Part shown: positions 8,371 through 15,162 of the stretch, in pieces
Position numbering within the stretch: position 1 is the first letter of the stretch
Layout of the letters: each line of letters begins with the position of its first letter
DNA from: Ornithinimicrobium cryptoxanthini
GTDB taxonomy: Bacteria > Actinomycetota > Actinomycetes > Actinomycetales > Dermatophilaceae
DNA length: 64,000 bases
Assembly: GCF_023923205.1 (NCBI RefSeq)
Contig: NZ_CP099490.1
Span: forward strand, 620,001-684,000
Reading direction: 5' to 3'
Notes under the pieces: generated by a model
What the model was told of the DNA's origin: nothing
What the model saw: the letters and a program-made list of their open reading frames with translations, nothing else
Database searches by the model: none
Program-made: the position numbers and the translations under genes

Positions 8371-9174
8371 GTGACCCGCACCAGCCGGGGCAGCGGCATC
8401 CCGCCCGTGCTGCTGGTCCCGGCCGCAGTCGGGCTGCTCTTCCTGCTGCTGCCCCTCGTCGGTCTCCTGGCCCGCGCGCCCTGGGCCGACCTGGGCGAGC
8501 ACCTGTCCGACCCCGCTGTGCTCGAGGCGCTGCGGCTGTCCCTGTTCTCGGCCTTCCTGGCCACCCTCGTGTGTCTGGTGCTGGGCGTGCCCCTCGCCTG
8601 GGTGCTGGCCCGCGCGGAGTTCCGGGGCCTGCGGCTGGTCCGTGCGCTGATCACCCTGCCCCTAGTGCTGCCACCCGTCGTCGGGGGCGTCGCCCTTCTT
8701 CTGCTCCTGGGGCGCCGGGGCCTGATCGGACAGCACCTCTATGACTGGTTCGGCATCAGCCTGCCGTTCACGACGGCGGCGGTCGTGATCGCTGAAGCGT
8801 TCGTGGCGATGCCGTTCCTCGTGATCGCCGTGGAAGGGGCCCTGCGCGGTGCCGACCGGCGCTATGAGGACGCGGCCGCCACGCTCGGGGCGGGACGCTG
8901 GCTGATCTTCCGCCGGGTCACTCTGCCGCTGGTGGCCCCCGGCATCTCAGCCGGAGCGGTGCTCTGCTTCGCCCGGGCGCTGGGCGAATTCGGCGCCACC
9001 ATCACCTTCGCCGGCAACTTCCCGGGCGTCACGCGCACCATGCCGCTGGCCGTCTATCTGAGCATGGAGACCAACCCCGAGGCAGCGATCGTGCTCGCGC
9101 TGGTCCTGCTGTTCGTCTCGGTCGTGGTCCTGGTCAGCCTGCGCGGCCGGTGGATCTCGGGAGCGTCCTCGTGA
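8371..9174 (+). CDS. modB: Molybdate ABC transporter, permease
   Basis: The protein of 267 residues has about five or six membrane spans and the cytoplasmic EAA loop EGALRGADRRYEDAAATLGA-like segment (near residue 155), which docks onto the ATPase. It forms the membrane channel of the molybdate importer. The GTG at 8371 is chosen because it follows the modA stop by 7 nt; a TTG at 8350 would also be in frame and would overlap modA. The stop overlaps the start of modC by 4 nt. Confidence 0.9.
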   Translation: MTRTSRGSGIPPVLLVPAAVGLLFLLLPLVGLLARAPWADLGEHLSDPAVLEALRLSLFSAFLATLVCLVLGVPLAWVLARAEFRGLRLVRALITLPLVLPPVVGGVALLLLLGRRGLIGQHLYDWFGISLPFTTAAVVIAEAFVAMPFLVIAVEGALRGADRRYEDAAATLGAGRWLIFRRVTLPLVAPGISAGAVLCFARALGEFGATITFAGNFPGVTRTMPLAVYLSMETNPEAAIVLALVLLFVSVVVLVSLRGRWISGASS

Positions 9175-10286
9175 CCACCCGACGCGGCGGCGAGGCGACT
9201 GAGGGCAACCGAGAGGCAACGGCGGCCGGCGGCCTCGCGGCATACCTCGCGGTCCGCCGTGGCACCTTCGAGCTGGACGTGGGGCTGGTGGTCCCGCGAG
9301 GCCAGGTCGTGGCCCTGCTCGGCCCCAACGGAGCGGGCAAGACCACGGTGCTGCACGCGCTCGCCGGGCTGCTGCGACTGACCGACGGGTCCGTCACGCT
9401 CCGTGGCCGCGTGCTCGACGACCCCGGGCGCGGGACGTTCGTGCCGCCTGAGGGCCGCGATCTGGGGATGGTCTTCCAGGACTACCTGCTCTTCCCGCAC
9501 CTGTCCGCCCTTGACAACGTGGCCTTCGGGTTGCGCGCCCGCGGGGTCGGTCGCGGTGCTGCGCGGCAGACCGCGCAGGTGTGGCTGGAGCGAGTCGGGG
9601 TGCTCGAGCACGCCGGGTCGCGGCCGGGGCAGCTCTCGGGCGGGCAGGCGCAGCGGGTGGCGCTGGCTCGCGCCCTGGCGACGGACCCGGGTCTGGTCCT
9701 GCTCGACGAGCCACTCGCGGCGCTGGACGCCTCGACCCGGCTGGAGGTGCGCGGTGAGCTCGGGCGGCACCTGCGCGAGTTCGGCGGCAGCGCGCTGATG
9801 GTCACCCATGACCCGCTCGACGCGATGGTCGTGGCGGACCGCCTCGTGGTCCTCGAGGGTGGCGAGGTGGTGCAGGACGGCTCTCCGACGGAGGTCGCTC
9901 GGGCACCCCGGACGGAGTATGTCGCGCGCCTGGTCGGCCTCAACCTGCACCGCGGGCGGGGCAAGGGGAGCGTCGTGCGGCTCGAGGCGGGCGGACAGCT
10001 GCACGTCGCAGATACCCTCGAGGGGGAGGTGCTGGTGGCCTATCCGCCGACGTCCGTGACGCTGCACCGCCAGCACCCGGAGGGGTCCGCCCGCAACGTG
10101 TGGCAGGGCAGGGTGGCCGGCCTCGAGCAGCACGCCCACACCGTGCGGGCGCAGGTGAGCGCGCCCGACCGCCCGCACGTGCTGGCCGACGTCACGCCCG
10201 CCGCTGTCGCCGAGCTGGACCTGCGTCTCGGGGCTGCGGTGTGGCTGTCGTTCAAGGCGACGGACACGCACGTCTATCCAGGCTGA
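9171..10286 (+). CDS. modC: Molybdate ABC transporter, ATP-binding protein
   Basis: The 371-residue ATPase has Walker A GPNGAGKTT (51-59), Q-loop FQDY (102-105), signature LSGGQ (155-159), Walker B LVLLDEP (175-181) and the switch His of THD (213). A C-terminal region of about 130 residues fits a TOBE/Mop domain that senses molybdate. The GTG at 9171 lies in a 4-nt overlap with modB and is preferred to an upstream ATG at 9150. The N-terminus before the ATPase core is somewhat extended (about 20 residues rich in Gly and Ala). It powers molybdate import for molybdenum cofactor enzymes. Confidence 0.92.
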   Translation: MTTRRGGEATEGNREATAAGGLAAYLAVRRGTFELDVGLVVPRGQVVALLGPNGAGKTTVLHALAGLLRLTDGSVTLRGRVLDDPGRGTFVPPEGRDLGMVFQDYLLFPHLSALDNVAFGLRARGVGRGAARQTAQVWLERVGVLEHAGSRPGQLSGGQAQRVALARALATDPGLVLLDEPLAALDASTRLEVRGELGRHLREFGGSALMVTHDPLDAMVVADRLVVLEGGEVVQDGSPTEVARAPRTEYVARLVGLNLHRGRGKGSVVRLEAGGQLHVADTLEGEVLVAYPPTSVTLHRQHPEGSARNVWQGRVAGLEQHAHTVRAQVSAPDRPHVLADVTPAAVAELDLRLGAAVWLSFKATDTHVYPG

Positions 10287-10328
10287 CACCATTATGGTGT
10301 TGACACGACACCATAGTGGTGTCATAGT
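10286..10328 (+). promoter_or_regulatory. Promoter with two operator-like dyads 22 bp apart
   Basis: A strong promoter is visible: TTGACA at 10300-10305, a 17-bp spacer and CATAGT at 10323-10328. The next ATG is at 10336, only 7 nt later, so the mRNA is probably leaderless. Two dyads overlap it. ACACCAT-T-ATGGTGT (10286-10300) is perfect and ends on the -35; GACACCA-TAG-TGGTGTC (10307-10323) fills the spacer. Their centres are 22 bp apart, two helical turns, as for cooperative binding of two dimers on one DNA face. The RHH protein encoded just downstream is the obvious candidate ligand (inference). Confidence 0.72.
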
Positions 10329-10335
10329 CGACGTC

Positions 10336-10881
10336 ATGGAACTCACCACATACGTCGAGCGGTTGCGCAGCGAGGTTGCGGCCGCGACCGAGCTGGGTGG
10401 CCCGGAAATCACGGCCGCGGCACAGCGCGTGCTGCTGGCCGTGGACCCGGCGATCCGTCTGGTCCTGCTGGAGGCACTCACCGATGCCGCCGCGGAGATC
10501 ACCACCGAGCTGCCCTCCGGGAGCGTCGAGACCCGCCTGCGCGGCCGGTCGCTCGAGTTCGTCCTGGACGGCGTCGGTTCTCATGAGGGTCCCGCAGAGG
10601 CCCACCCGCAGGACCCCGAGGTCGAGCCGATCGACGAGAGCGGCGATCAGATTCGCATCACGCTGCGCCTGCCCGAGGGGCTGAAACAGCGCGCGGAGGA
10701 GCTCGCCGTCGAGGTCGGCCAGTCGTTGAACAGCTGGCTGGTCGACGCGGTCCGGGACGCCGCGTCAGGTGGCCTGCGGATCAACCTGCGCGGACACGGC
10801 GTCCGGTTCGACTACCCGTCCGCACCCGGCGCCCCGAAGCCGCCGCGTGCTCCAGGCAGCCGGATGTCCGGCTGGTCCTGA
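10336..10881 (+). CDS. Ribbon-helix-helix (HicB-type C-terminus) DNA-binding protein
   Basis: The protein has 181 residues. The first 75 form a helical region of unknown type, followed by a charged linker. A ribbon-helix-helix module then spans about residues 98-140 (IRITLRLPEGLKQRAEELAVEVGQSLNSWLVDAVRDA), as in HicB antitoxins and Arc-type repressors. The tail is basic and Pro-rich. The ATG at 10336 lies 7 nt from a CATAGT -10 box. No HicA-like toxin is adjacent; instead a DUF4097 gene follows 39 nt later. The better reading is a transcriptional repressor of its own operon acting at the twin dyads, not a toxin-antitoxin pair. Confidence 0.75.
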   Translation: MELTTYVERLRSEVAAATELGGPEITAAAQRVLLAVDPAIRLVLLEALTDAAAEITTELPSGSVETRLRGRSLEFVLDGVGSHEGPAEAHPQDPEVEPIDESGDQIRITLRLPEGLKQRAEELAVEVGQSLNSWLVDAVRDAASGGLRINLRGHGVRFDYPSAPGAPKPPRAPGSRMSGWS

Positions 10882-10920
10882 TCAGCACCCACCAGCGACG
10901 ACTACGAGCAAGGACACACC

Positions 10921-11793
10921 ATGGACTACACATTTGAGACTCCCCACCCCCCAGAGCTGACCGTCGAGATCGGCAGCGGACGGGTCGAGATCACGGCCGG
11001 CGAGACGAACGGCCGCACCCTGGTCACCGTCACCGGCAAGGGTTCGCAGGAGGCCACGGTCGAGCAGCGGGGCAGCACCGTCGCCGTCATCGGACCGCGT
11101 TCTCGGGACGGCTGGTTCAGCTTCGGCGGCAGTGCCCACCTGGACGTGCGGATCAGCGCCCCTCGCGGGAGTGCCGTCACCACCAAGCTCGGCTCGGCCG
11201 ACCTCATCGCCTCCGGCGTGCTGGGAGCCTGCTCGCTGCGGTCCGGATCGGGCGACAACCAGCTCAAGGACGTCGGCAGCCTGGACGCCACCTCAGGCTC
11301 TGGGAATCTCGATGTCACCGTCGTCAACGGGGAGGCGGTGGTGCGCAGCGGTTCGGGCGACATCCGGATCGGCACCGTCACCGGCGATGTCCAGTCCGTC
11401 ACCGGCAGCGGTGACCTCATCCTGGGCTCCGCGCACGGTGCGGTGACGGCCAAGAGTGGCTCCGGCGACGTGCGCATCGACGACTCCGGACGCGGGGCCG
11501 GAGTCACCACTGCCAGCGGTGATGTCACGGTCGGTCGCCTGGCCGGCGGCGGCGTCGAGGCCCGCACCGCGTCCGGCGACGTCAGCGTGCAGGTCAGGGC
11601 CGGCCTGCCGGTCTGGACCGACATCCACAGTCTCTCCGGAGACGTGCGTTCCGGGCTCCAGTCCCTGGGCCAGCCCGCCGAGGGCGACCCCTATGTCGAG
11701 CTGCGCCTGCGCACCGTCAGCGGTGACATCGCCGTCGCCCACCTGGTCGAGGCGCCTGAGCACGACCCCGCCAGCCAGCACCAGAGCAGCTGA
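10921..11793 (+). CDS. DUF4097 family beta-strand repeat protein
   Basis: This 290-residue protein consists of repeated short beta strands built around GSGD/ASGD turns (for example SGSGNLDVTVVNG, RSGSGDIRIGTVTGD, TASGDVTVGRL), a right-handed beta-helix-like layout typical of DUF4097 (putative adhesin). There is no signal peptide or membrane segment, so it is expected to be cytosolic, despite the adhesin name of the family. An AAGGA ribosome binding site stands 7 nt before the ATG. It is paired with an upstream RHH regulator and a downstream 44-residue gene. The function of this family in actinobacteria is not established. Confidence 0.85.
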   Translation: MDYTFETPHPPELTVEIGSGRVEITAGETNGRTLVTVTGKGSQEATVEQRGSTVAVIGPRSRDGWFSFGGSAHLDVRISAPRGSAVTTKLGSADLIASGVLGACSLRSGSGDNQLKDVGSLDATSGSGNLDVTVVNGEAVVRSGSGDIRIGTVTGDVQSVTGSGDLILGSAHGAVTAKSGSGDVRIDDSGRGAGVTTASGDVTVGRLAGGGVEARTASGDVSVQVRAGLPVWTDIHSLSGDVRSGLQSLGQPAEGDPYVELRLRTVSGDIAVAHLVEAPEHDPASQHQSS

Positions 11794-11807
11794 GAGGAGG
11801 AATCATC

Positions 11808-11942
11808 ATGTGCTATCCGATGGACGTCGACCTGGCCATGGATGCCCACCGCGAGCGCGAACACAGCCTCGAGGTCGCCAACCGACTCGCACTGAGCGAC
11901 AGCAACCGACCCTCTGCCTTGCTGCAGATCCGTCACCGCTGA
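11808..11942 (+). CDS. Small 44-residue protein with strong ribosome binding site
   Basis: A short frame begins with ATG at 11808, preceded by a full GAGGAGG Shine-Dalgarno sequence at 11794-11800, 7 nt upstream, and only 14 nt after the DUF4097 stop. The product starts MCYPMDVDLAMDAHREREHS and continues as a charged helix, ending QIRHR. Short helical proteins with an ARxR-like amphipathic pattern occur in many actinobacteria without a known role; I do not recognise a family with certainty. The strong translation signal and the terminator just downstream (11978-12012) support a real gene. It is the third gene of the RHH/DUF4097 operon. Confidence 0.62.
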   Translation: MCYPMDVDLAMDAHREREHSLEVANRLALSDSNRPSALLQIRHR

Positions 11943-11977
11943 CCGCTCCGCGGTCCCCACGCACCCCGTCCACACCA

Positions 11978-12012
11978 GAGGCGGGCGAGACCGATCCGGT
12001 CCCGCCCGCCTC
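11978..12012. terminator. Hairpin terminator between convergent genes
   Basis: GAGGCGGGCG and CGCCCGCCTC form a perfect 10-bp stem, and an inner GACCG/CGGTC stem extends it. No T-tract follows on either strand. It sits between the 44-residue gene and the convergent DUF3263 gene, so it can serve both. Confidence 0.7.
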
Positions 12013-12064
12013 AGCGTGTCTGGTGTGTCGTTCCAAGTGTGTCGTCCCAGGTGGAGTGGTGCTC

Positions 12065-12355
12065 TCAGAGCTCCATGCCGAGCCGACGTGCCGAGCGCGA
12101 CTTCTGCCGCTGGGCGCGCATCCGACGCAGGCGCTTGACCAGCATCGGGTCGTGCTCGAGCGCCGCCTGGGAGTCGATCAGCTGGTTCAACAGCTGGTAG
12201 TAGCGCGTGGAGCTCATGTCGAACAGGTCCTTGATCGCCTGCTCCTTCGCGCCGGCATACTTCCACCACTGGCGCTCAAAGTCGATGATCTGGCGGTCGC
12301 GCTCGCTCAGCCCGGCAGCAGACTCGTCGCCAACGATCCTCGGTGCGGCTCCCAT
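12065..12355 (-). CDS. DUF3263 family protein
   Basis: The 96-residue protein contains the conserved DUF3263 core (LSERDRQIIDFERQWWKYAG, then KDLFDMSSTRYYQLLNQLID). This is a helical, probably HTH-like, actinobacterial domain of unknown function, and it ends in a very basic tail (RRMRAQRQKSRSARR). The start at 12355 is chosen over an in-frame ATG at 12406 because GAAGGGA precedes it at good spacing. A promoter ATGACA-N18-TAGAGT reads toward it from 12436-12407, giving a leader of about 45 nt. Its -35 overlaps the dyad at 12420-12437. DNA binding is inferred from shape and charge only. Confidence 0.85.
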   Translation of the reverse strand: MGAAPRIVGDESAAGLSERDRQIIDFERQWWKYAGAKEQAIKDLFDMSSTRYYQLLNQLIDSQAALEHDPMLVKRLRRMRAQRQKSRSARRLGMEL

Positions 12356-12419
12356 GCTGTCCCTTCCGTGCTCGTCCGCCGGGCGCCCCACCCGGCTCTG
12401 GCCCACACTCTACGACGCA

Positions 12420-12437
12420 AATGACAGGCTTGTCATT
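12420..12437. promoter_or_regulatory. Operator-like dyad over the DUF3263 promoter -35
   Basis: AATGACA-GGCT-TGTCATT is a perfect inverted repeat with 7-bp arms. Its right arm coincides with the -35 (ATGACA on the minus strand, 12436-12431) of the predicted promoter whose -10, TAGAGT, lies at 12412-12407. It stands about 117 bp upstream of the divergent ung start. The binding protein is unknown. Confidence 0.5.
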
Positions 12438-12554
12438 ATGACGGGCCGCTGCATCGTCGAACTGTCAACCCCATTGATCCCGTCAGCATCACCAGCGCCG
12501 TGAGCACCACGGGCACAGTCGCACCGCGCTGCCACCCAGGCATACTGTGACGTC

Positions 12555-13241
12555 GTGAGCAGTCCGCCCACCGCCCCGCTGGCAGAGCTCGTGCACCCGT
12601 CCTGGGCTCGTGCGCTGGCCCCGGCGACCGACACGGTCCGCGAGCTCGGAGCCTTCCTGCGTGCCGAGGTCGAGGCCGGTCGCGGCTACCTGCCCCCCGG
12701 CGAGCACGTCCTGCGGGTCTTCTCGCAGCCACTGGACCAGGTGCGCGTGCTGATCGTCGGCCAGGACCCCTATCCCACCCCCGGTCACGCGGTGGGGCTG
12801 TCCTTCTCGGTCGCACCCGACGTGCGTCCGGTGCCCCGCAGCCTGCAGAACATCTATGCCGAGCTGGGCACCGACCTCGGGCTGCCGCTCCCGAGCACGG
12901 GTGACCTGTCACCGTGGGCCGAGCGCGGTGTGCTGCTGCTCAACCGGGTGCTCACCGTGCGTCCCGGAGCGCCCGCCAGCCACCGCAGCAAGGGCTGGGA
13001 GCAGGTGACGGACCTGGCGATCTCCGCGCTCGTCGGACGCGGCGGGCCGCTCGTCGCGATCCTGTGGGGTCGCGACGCACGCTCCCTGGCGGGGGACCTG
13101 GGCGATGTCCCCACGATCCAGAGCGCCCACCCCTCACCGCTGTCGGCGCGGGGCGGGTTCTTTGGGTCCCGGCCGTTCAGTCGGGCCAACGACCTGCTCA
13201 CCGCACAGGGCGGAGAACCAGTGGACTGGTCCCTGCCCTGA
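12555..13241 (+). CDS. ung: Uracil-DNA glycosylase
   Basis: The 228-residue protein has the family-1 UDG motifs: water-activating [17 protein letters not shown] with the catalytic Asp at 71, [12 protein letters not shown] (127-138), and [14 protein letters not shown] (from 192) with the catalytic His and minor-groove loop. It removes uracil from DNA to start base excision repair. The GTG start lies 8 nt after a CATACT -10 box (12541-12546) and has no ribosome binding site, consistent with a leaderless mRNA. It is transcribed divergently from the DUF3263 gene. High GC genomes depend on this enzyme to counter cytosine deamination. Confidence 0.95.
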   Translation: MSSPPTAPLAELVHPSWARALAPATDTVRELGAFLRAEVEAGRGYLPPGEHVLRVFSQPLDQVRVLIVGQDPYPTPGHAVGLSFSVAPDVRPVPRSLQNIYAELGTDLGLPLPSTGDLSPWAERGVLLLNRVLTVRPGAPASHRSKGWEQVTDLAISALVGRGGPLVAILWGRDARSLAGDLGDVPTIQSAHPSPLSARGGFFGSRPFSRANDLLTAQGGEPVDWSLP

Positions 13242-13288
13242 CACTCCCTGCTGGGCTGTCGTGACGGGCGATCCGGCACCATAGGAGC

Positions 13289-14107
13289 ATGGCAGGCAGT
13301 GCAGACACCGGCAGCATCCGGCCGCGACCTCATGAGTGGAACCGCTATGTCGCGCTCGGCGACTCGATGACCGAGGGGCTGGGTGACCCCGGCCCGGACG
13401 GCGGGCTGATCGGCTGGGCGGACCGGCTGGCCGCGCTGCTGTCGGCCCACTCGCCGGACTTCACCTATGCCAACCTGGCGGTGCGGGGCCGGAAGCTGGC
13501 GGACATCGCCGGTCCGCAGATCGAGGCCGGGCTCGAGCTGCAGCCGGACCTGGTCAGCATCATCGGCGGCGGCAACGACATCCTCCGGCCCGGCGCTGAT
13601 CCGGACGCGCTGGCTGCTGAGCTCGAGGAGGCGATCGCCACGATCCGGGCCTCCGGCGCCGACGTGCTGATGGCCACCCCCGCGGACCCGGCCGGTGCCC
13701 CCATCGTGGAGCGCACGCGCGGTCGCGCCGCGATCTATCTCGGGCACCTGTGGTCGATCGCCGAGCGGCAGGGCGCCTACCTGATGAACCAGTGGTCCTT
13801 CAGCTTCCTGCGCGACTGGCGGATGTGGGAGCCGGACCGGATCCACATGAGTGCCGAGGGGCACCGGCGGGTCGCCCTGGCGGCCTACGAGACCCTCGGT
13901 CACACCGCGGAGGAGGCAGACTGGCGGGTGCCCCTGCCACCTCAGCCCGCGCCGGGTCGGCTGGAGGCGCTGCGCGAGAACGCCGTGTGGGCCAAGGAGT
14001 ATGCCGCCCCCTGGGTGAGCAGGCGCCTGCAGGGGAAGTCCTCGGGCGACACCATCGTGCCGAAGCGTCCGGAGCTCGGACCGCCGAGCACCCCCGACCG
14101 CCTCTGA
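13289..14107 (+). CDS. SGNH/GDSL-family hydrolase
   Basis: The protein of 272 residues shows the SGNH blocks: GDSMTEG with the nucleophile Ser (about residue 27), the Gly of NLAVRGRK, the Asn of GGGNDI, and DRIHMS with the catalytic Asp-His pair. No signal peptide is present, so it is probably cytosolic. These enzymes cleave esters of lipids or acylated sugars; the substrate cannot be told. It starts 47 nt after ung. A CACCAT box 6 nt before the ATG could give a leaderless start, though AGGAG is also close. A 68-bp nested dyad lies just downstream. Confidence 0.88.
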   Translation: MAGSADTGSIRPRPHEWNRYVALGDSMTEGLGDPGPDGGLIGWADRLAALLSAHSPDFTYANLAVRGRKLADIAGPQIEAGLELQPDLVSIIGGGNDILRPGADPDALAAELEEAIATIRASGADVLMATPADPAGAPIVERTRGRAAIYLGHLWSIAERQGAYLMNQWSFSFLRDWRMWEPDRIHMSAEGHRRVALAAYETLGHTAEEADWRVPLPPQPAPGRLEALRENAVWAKEYAAPWVSRRLQGKSSGDTIVPKRPELGPPSTPDRL

Positions 14108-14142
14108 CGTCGTTCGCCTTCGTGTCGCGGCCCGCTCGGGTT

Positions 14143-14210
14143 CCTGGGCACCGTTGCGCGGCGTGCGGGAGTGAAATTTCACTATCGCAGCGTCATCAAC
14201 CGTGCCCAGG
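14143..14210. repeat. 68-bp nested inverted repeat of unknown role
   Basis: Arms CCTGGGCACCGTTG (14143-14156) and CAACCGTGCCCAGG (14197-14210) pair at 13 of 14 positions. Exactly on the same centre (14176.5) sits the perfect 14-bp palindrome AGTGAAATTTCACT (14170-14183), and between them TGCG/CGCA (14164-14167 and 14186-14189) also pair. No T-tract follows and no target-site duplication is visible. It could be a terminator, an operator or the remnant of a tiny inverted-repeat element. Confidence 0.6.
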
Positions 14211-14258
14211 TGAGACGGGGCGGATGCGCCCGACGTATGTGCCATGTCACACAACCAC

Positions 14259-14288
14259 TTGGGACAGGTGCCCGCCCTCGCCTACGGT
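14259..14288 (+). promoter_or_regulatory. Predicted promoter of the MBL-fold gene
   Basis: TTGGGA (14259-14264), an 18-bp spacer and TACGGT (14283-14288) form a sigma-70-like promoter. The ATG at 14295 follows 6 nt later, so the transcript is expected to be leaderless. Confidence 0.5.
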
Positions 14289-14294
14289 GAGCCC

Positions 14295-15158
14295 ATGTCT
14301 GTGGCGACGATGCACGAGCTCGCGCCCGGGATCTTTGTGCGTCGGCACTCCGAGCTGGACCTCAACTGTGGTCTGGTGATCGGCTCCAAGCGGGTCCTGG
14401 TCATCGACACCCGCAGCACGGCAGACCGGGGGACCCAGCTGGCGGCGGCGGTGCGCGAGCTCACTCCGCTCGAGCAGGTGGTCGTCAACACGCACGCCCA
14501 CTACGACCACTGTTTCGGCAACGTCGCCTTCCGTGACTCGCAGATCTATGGGCACGTCCTGGCGGCTGAGAGCCTGCAGCGGACGGCCGAGCACCAGCGC
14601 AGCCAGGTCGTCGAGCACCTGACCCGCACCGACCGCCCCGAGCTGGCGCAGACCTACCTGGACACCGAGGTGGTGCTGCCCTTCTATCTCGTCGAGGAGG
14701 ACACCCCGATCGACCTCGGTGACCGCACGGCATACCTGCTGTTCGGAGGCAGGGCACACACCGACCACGACCTGGTCGTCGCGGTCCCGGATGCCGGTGT
14801 CGTCTTCTGGGGTGACCTGATCGAGCAGGGGGCGGACCCGGCGATGGAGGACTCCTTCCCGTTCGAGTGGGGTTCGACGGTTGCAACCCTGAGCGAGCAC
14901 CCGCTGGTCAGGGACGCCTCGGTGCACGTGCCGGGCCACGGCGAGGCGGTCGACGCCGCCTTCGTGCAGCAGCAGCAGCAGGCCCTCTCAGCCCTCGCGA
15001 CCGAGCTCGAGGCGGCTCTGGCCACCGGGGTGCAGGGCGTGGACGGCCTCATCGGCAAGACCCGCGGGCTCGGGTTCCAGGACGAGACGCTGCGAGAGGC
15101 TGCCGTGCGTGCGCTAGAAACCCGCCCTGGCGCGACCGGGAGCCAGCCAGCAATATAG
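14295..15158 (+). CDS. Metallo-beta-lactamase fold hydrolase
   Basis: The protein has 287 residues from the ATG at 14295, which is preferred to 14244 because a TACGGT -10 box lies 6 nt upstream. It carries the metal motif as THAHYDHC (HxHxDH, about residues 73-78), a further His in GGRAHTDHD and a late HVPGHGE, as expected for a two-metal MBL-fold enzyme. The FWGDLIEQG segment supplies the bridging Asp. The general family includes glyoxalase II-like and lactonase-like enzymes; nothing narrows the substrate. It ends 4 nt before prpE, but prpE appears to have its own -10 box. Confidence 0.88.
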   Translation: MSVATMHELAPGIFVRRHSELDLNCGLVIGSKRVLVIDTRSTADRGTQLAAAVRELTPLEQVVVNTHAHYDHCFGNVAFRDSQIYGHVLAAESLQRTAEHQRSQVVEHLTRTDRPELAQTYLDTEVVLPFYLVEEDTPIDLGDRTAYLLFGGRAHTDHDLVVAVPDAGVVFWGDLIEQGADPAMEDSFPFEWGSTVATLSEHPLVRDASVHVPGHGEAVDAAFVQQQQQALSALATELEAALATGVQGVDGLIGKTRGLGFQDETLREAAVRALETRPGATGSQPAI

Positions 15159-15162
15159 GGCC

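Noticed and set aside
10336..11793. HicAB-type toxin-antitoxin system
   Set aside because: The RHH C-terminus resembles HicB, but no small HicA-like RNase gene is next to it; the neighbour is a DUF4097 protein.
14143..14210. Ordinary rho-independent terminator
   Set aside because: The arms are 40 nt apart with a partly unpaired interior and no T-tract, so I left the function open.
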